This document shows positions 1 to 5,675 of a stretch of 6,637 bases of DNA, one piece after another. The stretch is taken from assembly GCA_900769095.1 (NCBI GenBank), contig CAAGFH010000029.1:1-6637 (forward strand), read 5' to 3'. The translations under genes were made by a program, and so were the position numbers. The notes beneath the pieces are model-generated. The model was not told where the DNA came from. It searched no databases and saw only the letters and a program-made list of their open reading frames with translations. The stretch is from Methanobacteriaceae archaeon (GTDB taxonomy: Archaea > Methanobacteriota > Methanobacteria > Methanobacteriales > Methanobacteriaceae). The stretch's first letter is position 1, and every line of letters starts with the position of its first letter.

Positions 1-18
1 ACGACGCTCTTCCGATCT
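1..18. other. Illumina TruSeq adapter remnant (not genomic)
   Basis: Bases 1-18 read ACGACGCTCTTCCGATCT, which is the 3' end of the Illumina TruSeq read-1 adapter. The sequence that follows continues directly in the reading frame of the ATPase gene, so the genomic part starts at base 19. The adapter is translatable in the ATPase frame (TTLFRS), and those residues must not be counted as protein. It shows that the contig end was not trimmed and that the ATPase is cut by the assembly, not by a natural boundary. Confidence 0.97.
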
Positions 19-1638
19 GAAGTAATTCAGGTAGATGAAATAAAAATCGGAGATATTTTAAGAATACTTCCAGGTGAAAGTGTACCTGTTGATGGTGAAA
101 TTATAACTGGTACAACATCCCTTGATCAGTCAATTATGACTGGAGAATCACTTCCAATTGATAAGGAAGTTGGTGATGAAGTATTTTGTGGTACTATTAA
201 TCTGTATGGTGCTATTGATATTAAAGCAACCAGTTTATGTGAGAATTCTTCACTTCAAAAATTAATTGATCTTGTAAAAGCAGCTGATGAAAAACAGGCC
301 CCTACTCAAAGAATAGCTGATAAATGGGCAACATGGCTTGTTCCTGTCGCATTGTTAATTGCAATAGCTGCATGGTTAATAACAGGAAATATTGAAAGAG
401 GAGTTACTGTTTTAATAGTATTTTGTCCATGTGCACTTATACTTGCAACACCGACTGCAATTATGGCGGCTATTGGTCAGGCAACAAAATATGGAGTTCT
501 TATTAAATCCGGAGAAGCACTTGAGACATTAGGCAGTTTAAATACTTTAGTATTCGACAAAACAGGAACTTTAACCTATGGAAATCTTGAAGTAAGTGAT
601 GTTATCCCACTTAGCGAGGATTTAACAGATATGGATTTACTTAAAATTACTGCATCCTGTGAAAAACTAAGTGAACATCCTTTAGCAAGAGCAGTTGTAA
701 AAAATGCAAAAGAATCCAATATTGATATTGAAGAACCTGAAGAGTTTAAAATGTATCCTGGAAAAGGAGTGGAATGTAGAAATTCCTACGGTCATGTATA
801 TGCCGGAAACTCCAAATTCTTACTTGACAACAATATTTGCGTAGATGTGGATACTCAGTTGGACAAATTAAAAAATGAAGGAAAAGCTTCAATACTCGTT
901 GCACTAAACGGTAAAGTTATCGGATTAATCGGATTATCTGATGTGATTCGTGAAGATTCCAAACAGATGATTGAAAGACTCCATGATTTAAATGTTGAGA
1001 CTATATTACTTACAGGAGATAACACAAAAACTGCAAATTACTTTGCAAGCCAAGTTGGAATTAAAAAAGTTTACGGCAATCTGCTTCCTGAAGAAAAACT
1101 CACATGGATTGAAAAACTTAAAAAAGAAGATAAAAAAGTCTGTATGATTGGAGATGGCGTAAATGACGCACCTGCACTTAAAGCAGCTGATGTAAGTGTT
1201 GCAATGGGATCAATTGGAAGTGATGTTGCAATTGAAGCTGCAGATATTGCACTTTTAGGTGATGACATTGGAAAAATCCCATATCTTAAAAAACTCTCAA
1301 ACTCCACATTGTTTACAATAAAAGCAAATATCACAATATCAATGGCAATTAATGCACTAGCAATTATCTGTTCTGTTTTAGGTCTTTTAAATCCAGTAAC
1401 TGGAGCTATTGTTCACAATGCAGGATCTTGTTTGGTTGTATTGAATGCTGCTCTTTTATATGACAGACATTTCGATGATTCCATTAAAAAAGTTGATTTG
1501 AAAAATAGTGAACATACACATTACCATTTCCACAATGATAGAGAACATACTCACTCACATGAAGGAATTAAAATCCTTGATGAAATTCATACAAAAAATG
1601 GAATTAAACACATGCATGCACACAAACATAAGTTGTGA
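19..1638 (+). CDS. P1B-type heavy-metal-transporting ATPase, 5' partial, His-rich C-terminus
   Basis: This is a membrane pump that couples ATP hydrolysis to transport of a transition-metal ion. The frame is open to the contig start, so the true start, any N-terminal metal-binding domain, the first membrane helices and part of the actuator domain are missing; 539 codons remain. Visible in order are the actuator TGES (139-150), a helix pair at about 330-465 with the metal-site CPC motif (424-432), the phosphorylation motif DKTGTLT (556-576), the HP nucleotide-binding locus (676-681), GDGVNDAP (1150-1173) and two final helices (about 1320-1465). The last helix carries HNAGS (1414-1428), not the DxG of the Zn/Cd class, so the metal is uncertain. 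The tail (about 1500-1635) has 12 histidines in alternating HxH runs, which suggests Zn, Ni or Co handling. The ATG at 136 lies inside the TGES region and is not the start. Family assignment is firm; substrate is not. Confidence 0.95.
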   Translation, partial: EVIQVDEIKIGDILRILPGESVPVDGEIITGTTSLDQSIMTGESLPIDKEVGDEVFCGTINLYGAIDIKATSLCENSSLQKLIDLVKAADEKQAPTQRIADKWATWLVPVALLIAIAAWLITGNIERGVTVLIVFCPCALILATPTAIMAAIGQATKYGVLIKSGEALETLGSLNTLVFDKTGTLTYGNLEVSDVIPLSEDLTDMDLLKITASCEKLSEHPLARAVVKNAKESNIDIEEPEEFKMYPGKGVECRNSYGHVYAGNSKFLLDNNICVDVDTQLDKLKNEGKASILVALNGKVIGLIGLSDVIREDSKQMIERLHDLNVETILLTGDNTKTANYFASQVGIKKVYGNLLPEEKLTWIEKLKKEDKKVCMIGDGVNDAPALKAADVSVAMGSIGSDVAIEAADIALLGDDIGKIPYLKKLSNSTLFTIKANITISMAINALAIICSVLGLLNPVTGAIVHNAGSCLVVLNAALLYDRHFDDSIKKVDLKNSEHTHYHFHNDREHTHSHEGIKILDEIHTKNGIKHMHAHKHKL

Positions 1639-1662
1639 ATTTATTTCACAACTACTTTTTTT
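1631..1662 (+). terminator. Hairpin plus oligo-T terminator overlapping the ATPase stop codon
   Basis: A perfect 9-bp inverted repeat, AGTTGTGAA (1631-1639) and TTCACAACT (1645-1653), encloses a 5-base loop. Seven Ts follow at 1656-1662. The ATPase stop codon TGA (1636-1638) lies in the left arm. Archaeal termination depends mainly on the oligo-T tract. The hairpin may also protect the message end, and it separates this gene from the convergent gene ending at 1684. Confidence 0.7.
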
Positions 1663-1683
1663 ATAATTTTTAAACTCAAATAG

Positions 1684-1938
1684 TTAATTTGACCATTTAC
1701 GGCTTAATTCAGTATCATTAAATACTGTTTTTTCCTGACATTCTTTTAACTCACTAATGTTGCCTCTAAAAAATTTTAAGCAGAAATCTTTTTTTGCATT
1801 GAAATTGTCGCAGTTTAAATGAATATTTTCCTGGCAGTTATCACAAGCAATGTCTGAACCTTGTTTGTTTTTACAGGACAATTTATCGTTATCATCAAGA
1901 TAACGGTATTCACAGTCGTTAAATATTATATTATTCAT
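1684..1938 (-). CDS. Small cysteine-rich protein, possible metal-binding
   Basis: An 84-residue soluble, acidic protein of no family I recognise. It has seven cysteines at residues 9, 22, 32, 35, 43, 53 and 67, including one CxxC (32-35), a spacing compatible with a zinc- or iron-sulfur-binding mini-domain. There is no signal peptide or membrane segment. The ATG start at 1938 is well supported by GGAGG at 1952-1948, nine bases upstream. The gene is convergent with the heavy-metal ATPase and ends 45 bases from it, so a shared role in metal handling is possible, but that rests only on proximity and cysteine content. It lies 63 bases downstream of the small gene at 2002-2148 on the same strand and may be co-transcribed with it, since I see no convincing box A in the gap. 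That it is a real gene is likely; its function is unknown. Confidence 0.75.
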   Translation of the reverse strand: MNNIIFNDCEYRYLDDNDKLSCKNKQGSDIACDNCQENIHLNCDNFNAKKDFCLKFFRGNISELKECQEKTVFNDTELSRKWSN

Positions 1939-1947
1939 AATCCAAAT

Positions 1948-1952
1948 CCTCC
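1948..1952 (-). promoter_or_regulatory. Shine-Dalgarno GGAGG for the Cys-rich gene
   Basis: On the - strand GGAGG lies nine bases before the ATG at 1938 and fixes that start. It is embedded in a 13-base stretch (1943-1955) that recurs exactly at 3121-3133 in the same orientation. Confidence 0.75.
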
Positions 1953-2001
1953 ATAATATCTTTATCGAATATAATTTGTTAATAAGAGAATAAATAAATT
2001 A

Positions 2002-2148
2002 TTATCTAAACTCAAATAATGTTGTTTGTTTTTGTTCAATATAACTTGGCTCTTTAATTTCTTTTACCACATCACTATTTCCAATTTCCCCAATTAGCAA
2101 TTCAGAATCCGGATTATGAAGTTTATTATTCTTTTTAACTAACTTCAT
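2002..2148 (-). CDS. 48-residue protein with C-terminal PIP-box-like motif
   Basis: The frame runs from ATG (2148) to TAA (2002-2004) and encodes 48 residues. The N-terminus is basic (MKLVKKNNK), the middle is acidic, and the protein ends QKQTTLFEFR. QTTLFEF fits the PCNA-interacting peptide consensus QxxLxxF, which archaeal replication and repair proteins often carry at or near the C-terminus; the usual last aromatic is replaced by Arg. No alternative start lies upstream because TGA and TAA occur in frame 15-24 bases before the ATG. There is no Shine-Dalgarno, so translation may be from a leaderless or very short-leader mRNA; a possible AT-rich box lies near 2190-2202. It could be a small PCNA ligand, the remnant of a larger gene whose 5' part decayed, or a chance frame. 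The motif at the exact C-terminus favours a real coding origin. Confidence 0.45.
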   Translation of the reverse strand: MKLVKKNNKLHNPDSELLIGEIGNSDVVKEIKEPSYIEQKQTTLFEFR

Positions 2149-2192
2149 GTTGCTGTTTGCATAATATCATTAACAACGATTATTACAGAGAA

Positions 2193-2202
2193 TTTATTAA
2201 AT
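2193..2202 (+). promoter_or_regulatory. Possible box A for the membrane-protein gene
   Basis: TTTATTAAAT is a TATA-like stretch in the divergent intergenic region. Archaeal transcription starts about 25 bases downstream of box A, which would place the start near 2222-2228. That is after the ATG at 2212 and just before the Shine-Dalgarno at 2228, so it agrees with the TTG start at 2239. The region is very AT-rich, so the match is weak. Confidence 0.3.
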
Positions 2203-2227
2203 TATTCATTAATGAAGAATATAATAA

Positions 2228-2234
2228 AGGTGAT
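2228..2234 (+). promoter_or_regulatory. Shine-Dalgarno AGGTGAT deciding a TTG start
   Basis: AGGTGAT is a seven-base match to the complement of the archaeal 16S rRNA 3' end (GGAGGTGATCC). It lies four bases before TTG (2239-2241). The ATG at 2212 in the same frame has only AT-rich sequence before it. The same kind of element at a similar distance precedes the preferred starts at 4290 and 6502. Confidence 0.65.
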
Positions 2235-2238
2235 TAAT

Positions 2239-3030
2239 TTGCTTGAAAAATTAATTAAAAATATTAGTAAGGATTGGTCAATTTTAGATAAAAATGAATT
2301 AAAATATTATATGATTTCAGGATCCATTTTTTTAGAACTAATTGGACTTGTTATATCAATAGTTTTATATCTGATTCTAGATTTGCCTTTTTCATTTGTG
2401 AGTTATGTGATAATGGGTTTTACGATTCTTACAATATTTTCCGCAGCCATTGTTTATAATCGTGATTATCTTGATAAAAAATATGGATTATTTTATAATG
2501 AATATAAAGGATTATCTTATCAAGGACTAGTCTTATTTTTCATACCTACGAGTATTGCTTTTGCGTTTATAATTTTTCCAATGGGTTTAAACCAAGGAGG
2601 AATATACTCTGCTATTTCATTTAGTTTATCAGCCCTATATCCTGCATTTTTCATGTTTTTAAGAATGAACATATATAAAAATGAGAATAGCCGTGAGATA
2701 TTAACCGAAGATGAAAACGGGAATAAAATCACAGAACAAGTGATTGGATATCATCCAGGAATTTATTATATTTTTGGGAGTCTTATAAGTTGCCATATCA
2801 TAGGATTTTCATTAATGAAAGTTATAACAAGCATTGTGGAAAGTAATTTAAATATAATTTATCTAATTTACTTTATTTGTTCATTACTAATTGTATCATT
2901 CATATTATCCCCAGATATAGCAAATAAAATATTGCCTTTTGAATTAAAAAGGAGCAATGGGTTAAAAAAATTCTTGATAATTGGAATAATACTTATGACA
3001 ATAATGAGTATATTCTTTATAAGTTGGTAA
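2239..3030 (+). CDS. Polytopic membrane protein, unknown function
   Basis: An integral membrane protein of 263 residues from the preferred TTG start, or 272 if the in-frame ATG at 2212 is used. I do not recognise the family. Hydrophobicity by eye gives about seven membrane segments, at residues (counted from the 2212 ATG) 33-56, 59-82, 104-124, 131-153, 183-206, 213-233 and 252-271. Between segments 4 and 5 lies a polar loop of about 30 residues with an acidic, DENGNK-containing stretch; a short charged N-terminal region precedes segment 1. I see no catalytic motif, no transporter signature and no signal peptidase site. The start choice rests on AGGTGAT at 2228-2234. The gene is monocistronic as far as visible and divergent from the 48-residue gene at 2002-2148. 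No clear oligo-T terminator follows it. Confidence 0.85.
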   Translation: MLEKLIKNISKDWSILDKNELKYYMISGSIFLELIGLVISIVLYLILDLPFSFVSYVIMGFTILTIFSAAIVYNRDYLDKKYGLFYNEYKGLSYQGLVLFFIPTSIAFAFIIFPMGLNQGGIYSAISFSLSALYPAFFMFLRMNIYKNENSREILTEDENGNKITEQVIGYHPGIYYIFGSLISCHIIGFSLMKVITSIVESNLNIIYLIYFICSLLIVSFILSPDIANKILPFELKRSNGLKKFLIIGIILMTIMSIFFISW

Positions 3031-3079
3031 AAACATGATTGATATAAAATCTATGCAAATGACATGAAATAAATAATTT

Positions 3080-3133
3080 TATGGAGAGCAATTTTAAGTT
3101 AACAATACTTATTTCAACTTCAAATCCTCCATA
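3080..3133. repeat. Inverted repeat TATGGAG/CTCCATA with inner AAGTT/AACTT
   Basis: TATGGAG (3080-3086) is complementary to CTCCATA (3127-3133), and inside it AAGTT (3096-3100) pairs with AACTT (3116-3120). The loop is long and the arms are short, so this may be chance in AT-rich DNA. It lies in the gap between the membrane-protein gene and the phage-like block. Confidence 0.3.
3121..3133 (-). promoter_or_regulatory. Orphan ribosome-binding site, 13-base repeat of the 1943-1955 site
   Basis: On the - strand this reads TATGGAGGATTTG, identical to the ribosome-binding stretch of the Cys-rich gene at 1943-1955. Eight bases after GGAGG comes a TTG, but the frame closes two codons later (TTG AAA TAA). 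The overlapping frame from the ATG at 3133 encodes only seven residues. This looks like the translation-initiation region of a lost or decayed gene, or a leader-peptide remnant. Confidence 0.4.
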
Positions 3134-3152
3134 CTATTTGATAAAATAAATA

Positions 3153-3165
3153 ACTATATTATAGT
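3153..3165. repeat. Small palindrome ACTATA-T-TATAGT
   Basis: Two 6-base arms around one central base form a near-perfect palindrome three bases before the GC-rich hairpin at 3168-3193. It could be an operator-like or box A-like site for transcription in either direction. Nothing else supports a function. Confidence 0.3.
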
Positions 3166-3167
3166 GA

Positions 3168-3193
3168 GGAACCGACCCCCGCAGGTCGGTTCC
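3168..3193. repeat. Strong GC-rich hairpin
   Basis: A perfect 10-bp stem, GGAACCGACC (3168-3177) with GGTCGGTTCC (3184-3193), closes a six-base loop CCCGCA. No oligo-T tract follows on either strand, so it is not a typical terminator. Its G+C content stands out sharply from the AT-rich flanks. In AT-rich archaeal genomes such islands often mark structured RNAs, but I recognise no known RNA class here. Confidence 0.7.
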
Positions 3194-3202
3194 GTAGGGT
3201 TA

Positions 3203-3259
3203 AGTTTATGAAAATAAGGTATATGAGGGGAAGCGAACACATCAACACTTCCCCAAACT
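3203..3259. repeat. Second hairpin, GGGGAAG/CTTCCCC, with possible basal extension
   Basis: GGGGAAG (3227-3233) pairs with CTTCCCC (3248-3254) around a 14-base loop. The right arm runs straight on into AAACT (3255-3259), which can pair with AGTTT (3203-3207) across a 19-base left-side bulge. Together with the hairpin at 3168-3193 it forms a structured stretch of about 90 bases. It may be a small RNA, a structured 3' UTR of the - strand phage-like gene, or an element terminus. Confidence 0.5.
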
Positions 3260-3292
3260 AAACAACGAGCAATTCAATGAATAACTAGCTCC

Positions 3293-3314
3293 GGTGGAAA
3301 AAGCAAAAAACACC
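3293..3314 (-). terminator. Probable terminator of the protease/scaffold gene
   Basis: Just after the stop codon at 3324-3322, the - strand reads GGTG (3314-3311), then T6, GC and T5 (3310-3298), then CACC (3296-3293). The arms could form a short stem with a T-rich loop, but the two T tracts are the more likely archaeal termination signal. Flanking CTAGC (3285-3289) and GCTAG (3321-3325) add five possible outer base pairs. Confidence 0.45.
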
Positions 3315-3321
3315 ATCATCG

Positions 3322-4290
3322 CTAGATTCTGGCCCTATTGAATCCCATGTCCTTTAATATTTTATTGTATTCTTCACGGGTTGTAAATGAAGGTTTGTCC
3401 TCATCTCCAGTGCTGCCGGTTGATCCGGTTTCAATTACATCTCCGGAATTTTGAGGATTTCTTCCTCCAGGTGTGGAACCGTCATTGCTGGCCTCGATTT
3501 TAATTCTTCTCTCGGCCAGTTTCTCCATTAATTCCATATCAACATCACCGGATAATAACTTGTCTATTATCTCTTTATCCTGTGCGTTTTCATTATAATT
3601 AAAATTATACTTAGCTTCGTACTCTTTTATTTTCCTTTCGTTTTCATGCTTTCTCAGTTCAGACAATTCCTTTAGAATATCTTCCTTATTGTCAATGAAT
3701 TCCTTGTTTTCTTCAATAGCTTTTTTAATCTCGTCATATTTTTTAGATTCTTCTTTTAAGCTATTAATTTCATCCTGAAGCTTTCCAATTTCGGCATCTT
3801 TGCCTTGAAGTTTTTCTAAAAGTAAAGTAGTAGCAACATTAGTATCCTTTGCAGGTGGCTGAGGTTGAGGCTGTGGTGCCGGAGGTTCAGGATTTGGATT
3901 TCCTGTTGCACCAGTTTCTCCAGCAATATCTGAGTTCAACAATCTAATTTTTCGAGGGCTTTTAGTTACACCAACATCTATTAAGCTCATAGTATCAATT
4001 CCAAATGAATCTCCATTATCTTTTAATAAGACATCAACTTTAGGAGATAGGCCTTTTCCTTCCATATCAAGTTCATCTGGCACTTCAATGAATAGCTTTC
4101 CTTCCTCAAATTCAATATTGTTTCCAATGCCGACATAGATATTGTCATGTTCTGAAGTGAGTGGAATTCCTCCACGGTAGTTTTCAGCTATTAGTTTTAA
4201 ATCATCTTCAGTCCAGTTTACAGGTTTGGTCAGTCTATCGTCCAGGTCGGAGTAGTCATATGATCCGACTTCAAAAAGTTCATGTCTCAT
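3322..4290 (-). CDS. Probable phage prohead protease/scaffold protein
   Basis: The encoded protein has 322 residues from the preferred ATG at 4290; a GTG at 4299 would add three. Residues 1-120 resemble capsid-maturation proteases of the Mu I/XkdF kind: a histidine in TSEHDN (about residue 48) and a serine in TMSLIDVGVTKSP (about residue 102) sit where those families place catalytic His and Ser. A Pro/Gln linker follows (about 133-148, PEPPAPQPQPQPP), then a long charged coiled coil (about 155-235) typical of internal scaffolds, and a polar GSTGSTG tail. A protease fused to a scaffold is a known phage arrangement: the protease shapes and then clears the procapsid interior. The gene lies 64 bases downstream of the portal gene with its own promoter leader. 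The usual next gene, the major capsid protein, is absent. The scaffold-like build is clear; the protease call is tentative because it rests on short motifs. Confidence 0.55.
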   Translation of the reverse strand: MRHELFEVGSYDYSDLDDRLTKPVNWTEDDLKLIAENYRGGIPLTSEHDNIYVGIGNNIEFEEGKLFIEVPDELDMEGKGLSPKVDVLLKDNGDSFGIDTMSLIDVGVTKSPRKIRLLNSDIAGETGATGNPNPEPPAPQPQPQPPAKDTNVATTLLLEKLQGKDAEIGKLQDEINSLKEESKKYDEIKKAIEENKEFIDNKEDILKELSELRKHENERKIKEYEAKYNFNYNENAQDKEIIDKLLSGDVDMELMEKLAERRIKIEASNDGSTPGGRNPQNSGDVIETGSTGSTGDEDKPSFTTREEYNKILKDMGFNRARI

Positions 4291-4294
4291 TATT

Positions 4295-4299
4295 ATCAC
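4295..4299 (-). promoter_or_regulatory. Shine-Dalgarno GTGAT deciding the 4290 start
   Basis: GTGAT (4299-4295) lies four bases before the ATG at 4290. The alternative GTG start at 4299 would use the same bases as its start codon and has no Shine-Dalgarno of its own. The ATG is therefore preferred. Confidence 0.55.
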
Positions 4300-4310
4300 A
4301 TTTTTATTAT

Positions 4311-4348
4311 ATTAATTATTATATATTTTATTATATCTTTTATATAAA
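4311..4348 (-). promoter_or_regulatory. Archaeal promoter leader of the protease/scaffold gene (copy 2)
   Basis: The canonical box A TTTATATA (4348-4341) opens a 38-base AT-only or nearly AT-only leader that matches the portal leader at 5713-5676 in 34 of 38 positions without gaps. Fifty bases separate box A from the ATG at 4290, against 49 for the portal gene. It begins seven bases after the portal stop codon, so the gene can be transcribed on its own. Confidence 0.6.
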
Positions 4349-4354
4349 TCTTTA

Positions 4355-5656
4355 TTATATTTCTACACCATTATCATTTAAAATTCTCTCACCTACAGGT
4401 TGTTCCTCTTCAAAGTTACTGAGATAGTTTTTGTAAATTTCATCACCTTCAGAAGATAATTCCATAATGTATCTTAATACATCATCTCTTGAATAGCTGA
4501 AGTATATATCTAAAGTTTCATTAATGCCCATTAACTCTAATTGGCGATTTAATAATTCATTACAGTACTTTAACACCCACTTCTGGTCATTAGCTACATT
4601 AACAATAAACCCTGTAATAGCTGAATCGTTAATGTATTCCGCAACATTTTGATTAGACTTTTCATTACCTGCCTGAGATTGTGGAGTTACAAAAGTTCTT
4701 AAAATATTATTCCTAAAGATTTCCGTTTGTCGAGTATAATCAGATTGATAGTTGTTACCCCCAAGTATTTTACTTTCTATTCCTGGAGGTACAATAGCTA
4801 CATTACTATCTGCTGTAGTTCCATAATCTGAATATAAATTTTCTTTAGCGGTTGATGATAGTTCAGTAATTATTGGTTGGCCGTTAGCATCCAATGAAGG
4901 CTTAACTTCAATAATATTATCTTTATTAATTCTTTCTACCTGATTTCTTTCAAGATTGCATTTGTGGTATATATCATCAAGGCAATTTAAGATGATGCTT
5001 TGAGCTTCACAATAAATTTCATTATACATGAAGTTAATGACCTCTTCAGGTTCATACTTTACCGTTAATGTTCCCTCTTCAACACTAACATAGTTGTCAA
5101 AGTCTTCAGGAGATCCGTTAACAATATCTTTAGGCATTTCATGAAGGAATAACTGTACTTCATTATCATCATTGAATTCTTTCTTTAATCCATAGCCATG
5201 AGCACCGATTTCTAAAAAGATAGGTTTAATATATTTACCTATGGATTTATCCCATCTTTCCACTGGTTTGATTAATCCTTCTCCATCAACCATTCCCGCC
5301 TGAAGGATATTTTTAGCAACCTGACTGATGTCAATTTTCCTTGCCCACAAAATTAAAGTCAATTTCTGTTCAGCAGATAATTTATTTTCCTTATCAACAA
5401 GAACAATATTAACATTAGCTTTATCAATTCTGTTTTTCAAAACACCTGAAGTATAACCGTCAAGTTTAACAGCATAACGAGCATTAGCTATTGTCTTATT
5501 GATTACTGGAGGTAGTGCATCAACAAGGTCCAAGCCAGTATTGATTCCATCAGTTCTAGGCTGTCTTTCATCCTCACCCCAATAGCTGCGTTTAGTGTTA
5601 TACTGTTCCACACGATTATTTAATAAGCGAGTTTTTATAAAAGAAGTAATTCCCAT
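4355..5656 (-). CDS. Probable phage portal protein
   Basis: The encoded protein has 433 residues from the preferred ATG at 5656 (MGITSF); an upstream ATG at 5671 would add five. The portal forms the dodecameric ring at one capsid vertex through which DNA is packaged. Supporting features are the size and the N-terminal pattern of portal proteins. A central EPEEVINFMYNEIYCEAQSI segment resembles the portal core (ExVIxF...G.Si.), followed by a long helix of the stem/clip type. A late segment, GGNNYQSDYTRQTEIFRNN, then continues into ILRTFVTP, like the C-terminal portal core in which a long helix leads to a final proline-containing turn. There is no signal peptide or membrane helix. The protease/scaffold gene follows directly, which is the normal order of phage head genes and supports the call. 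The start at 5656 is favoured by TGAT four bases before it and by box A lying 49 bases upstream. The family match is by pattern only. Confidence 0.6.
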   Translation of the reverse strand: MGITSFIKTRLLNNRVEQYNTKRSYWGEDERQPRTDGINTGLDLVDALPPVINKTIANARYAVKLDGYTSGVLKNRIDKANVNIVLVDKENKLSAEQKLTLILWARKIDISQVAKNILQAGMVDGEGLIKPVERWDKSIGKYIKPIFLEIGAHGYGLKKEFNDDNEVQLFLHEMPKDIVNGSPEDFDNYVSVEEGTLTVKYEPEEVINFMYNEIYCEAQSIILNCLDDIYHKCNLERNQVERINKDNIIEVKPSLDANGQPIITELSSTAKENLYSDYGTTADSNVAIVPPGIESKILGGNNYQSDYTRQTEIFRNNILRTFVTPQSQAGNEKSNQNVAEYINDSAITGFIVNVANDQKWVLKYCNELLNRQLELMGINETLDIYFSYSRDDVLRYIMELSSEGDEIYKNYLSNFEEEQPVGERILNDNGVEI

Positions 5657-5675
5657 AACAATCATTTCCATTACA

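Noticed and set aside
136..138. ATG as the start of the ATPase gene
   Set aside because: The same frame continues upstream to base 19 with good actuator-domain sequence (LPGESVPVDG), so the gene is truncated by the contig end rather than starting here.
1071..1334. Open frame of 87 codons on the - strand
   Set aside because: It lies wholly inside the well-supported ATPase gene on the opposite strand, has no ribosome-binding site and encodes a low-complexity Ser/Ala-rich product.
2520..2732. Open frame of 70 codons on the - strand
   Set aside because: It is antisense to the membrane-protein gene, with no ribosome-binding site or recognisable motif.
3081..3149. Possible 22-codon reading frame on the + strand beginning ATGGAGAGC
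   Set aside because: No ribosome-binding site, no conserved feature, and it overlaps inverted repeats.
3164..3300. tRNA or CRISPR array in the GC-rich gap
   Set aside because: No cloverleaf or GGTTCGAAT-type T arm is present, and the repeats are single inverted pairs, not regularly spaced direct repeats.
4161..4427. Open frame of 88 codons on the + strand
   Set aside because: It runs antisense across the start of the protease/scaffold gene, its promoter leader and the end of the portal gene. The Tyr/Ile-rich part is a translation of the AT-rich leader.
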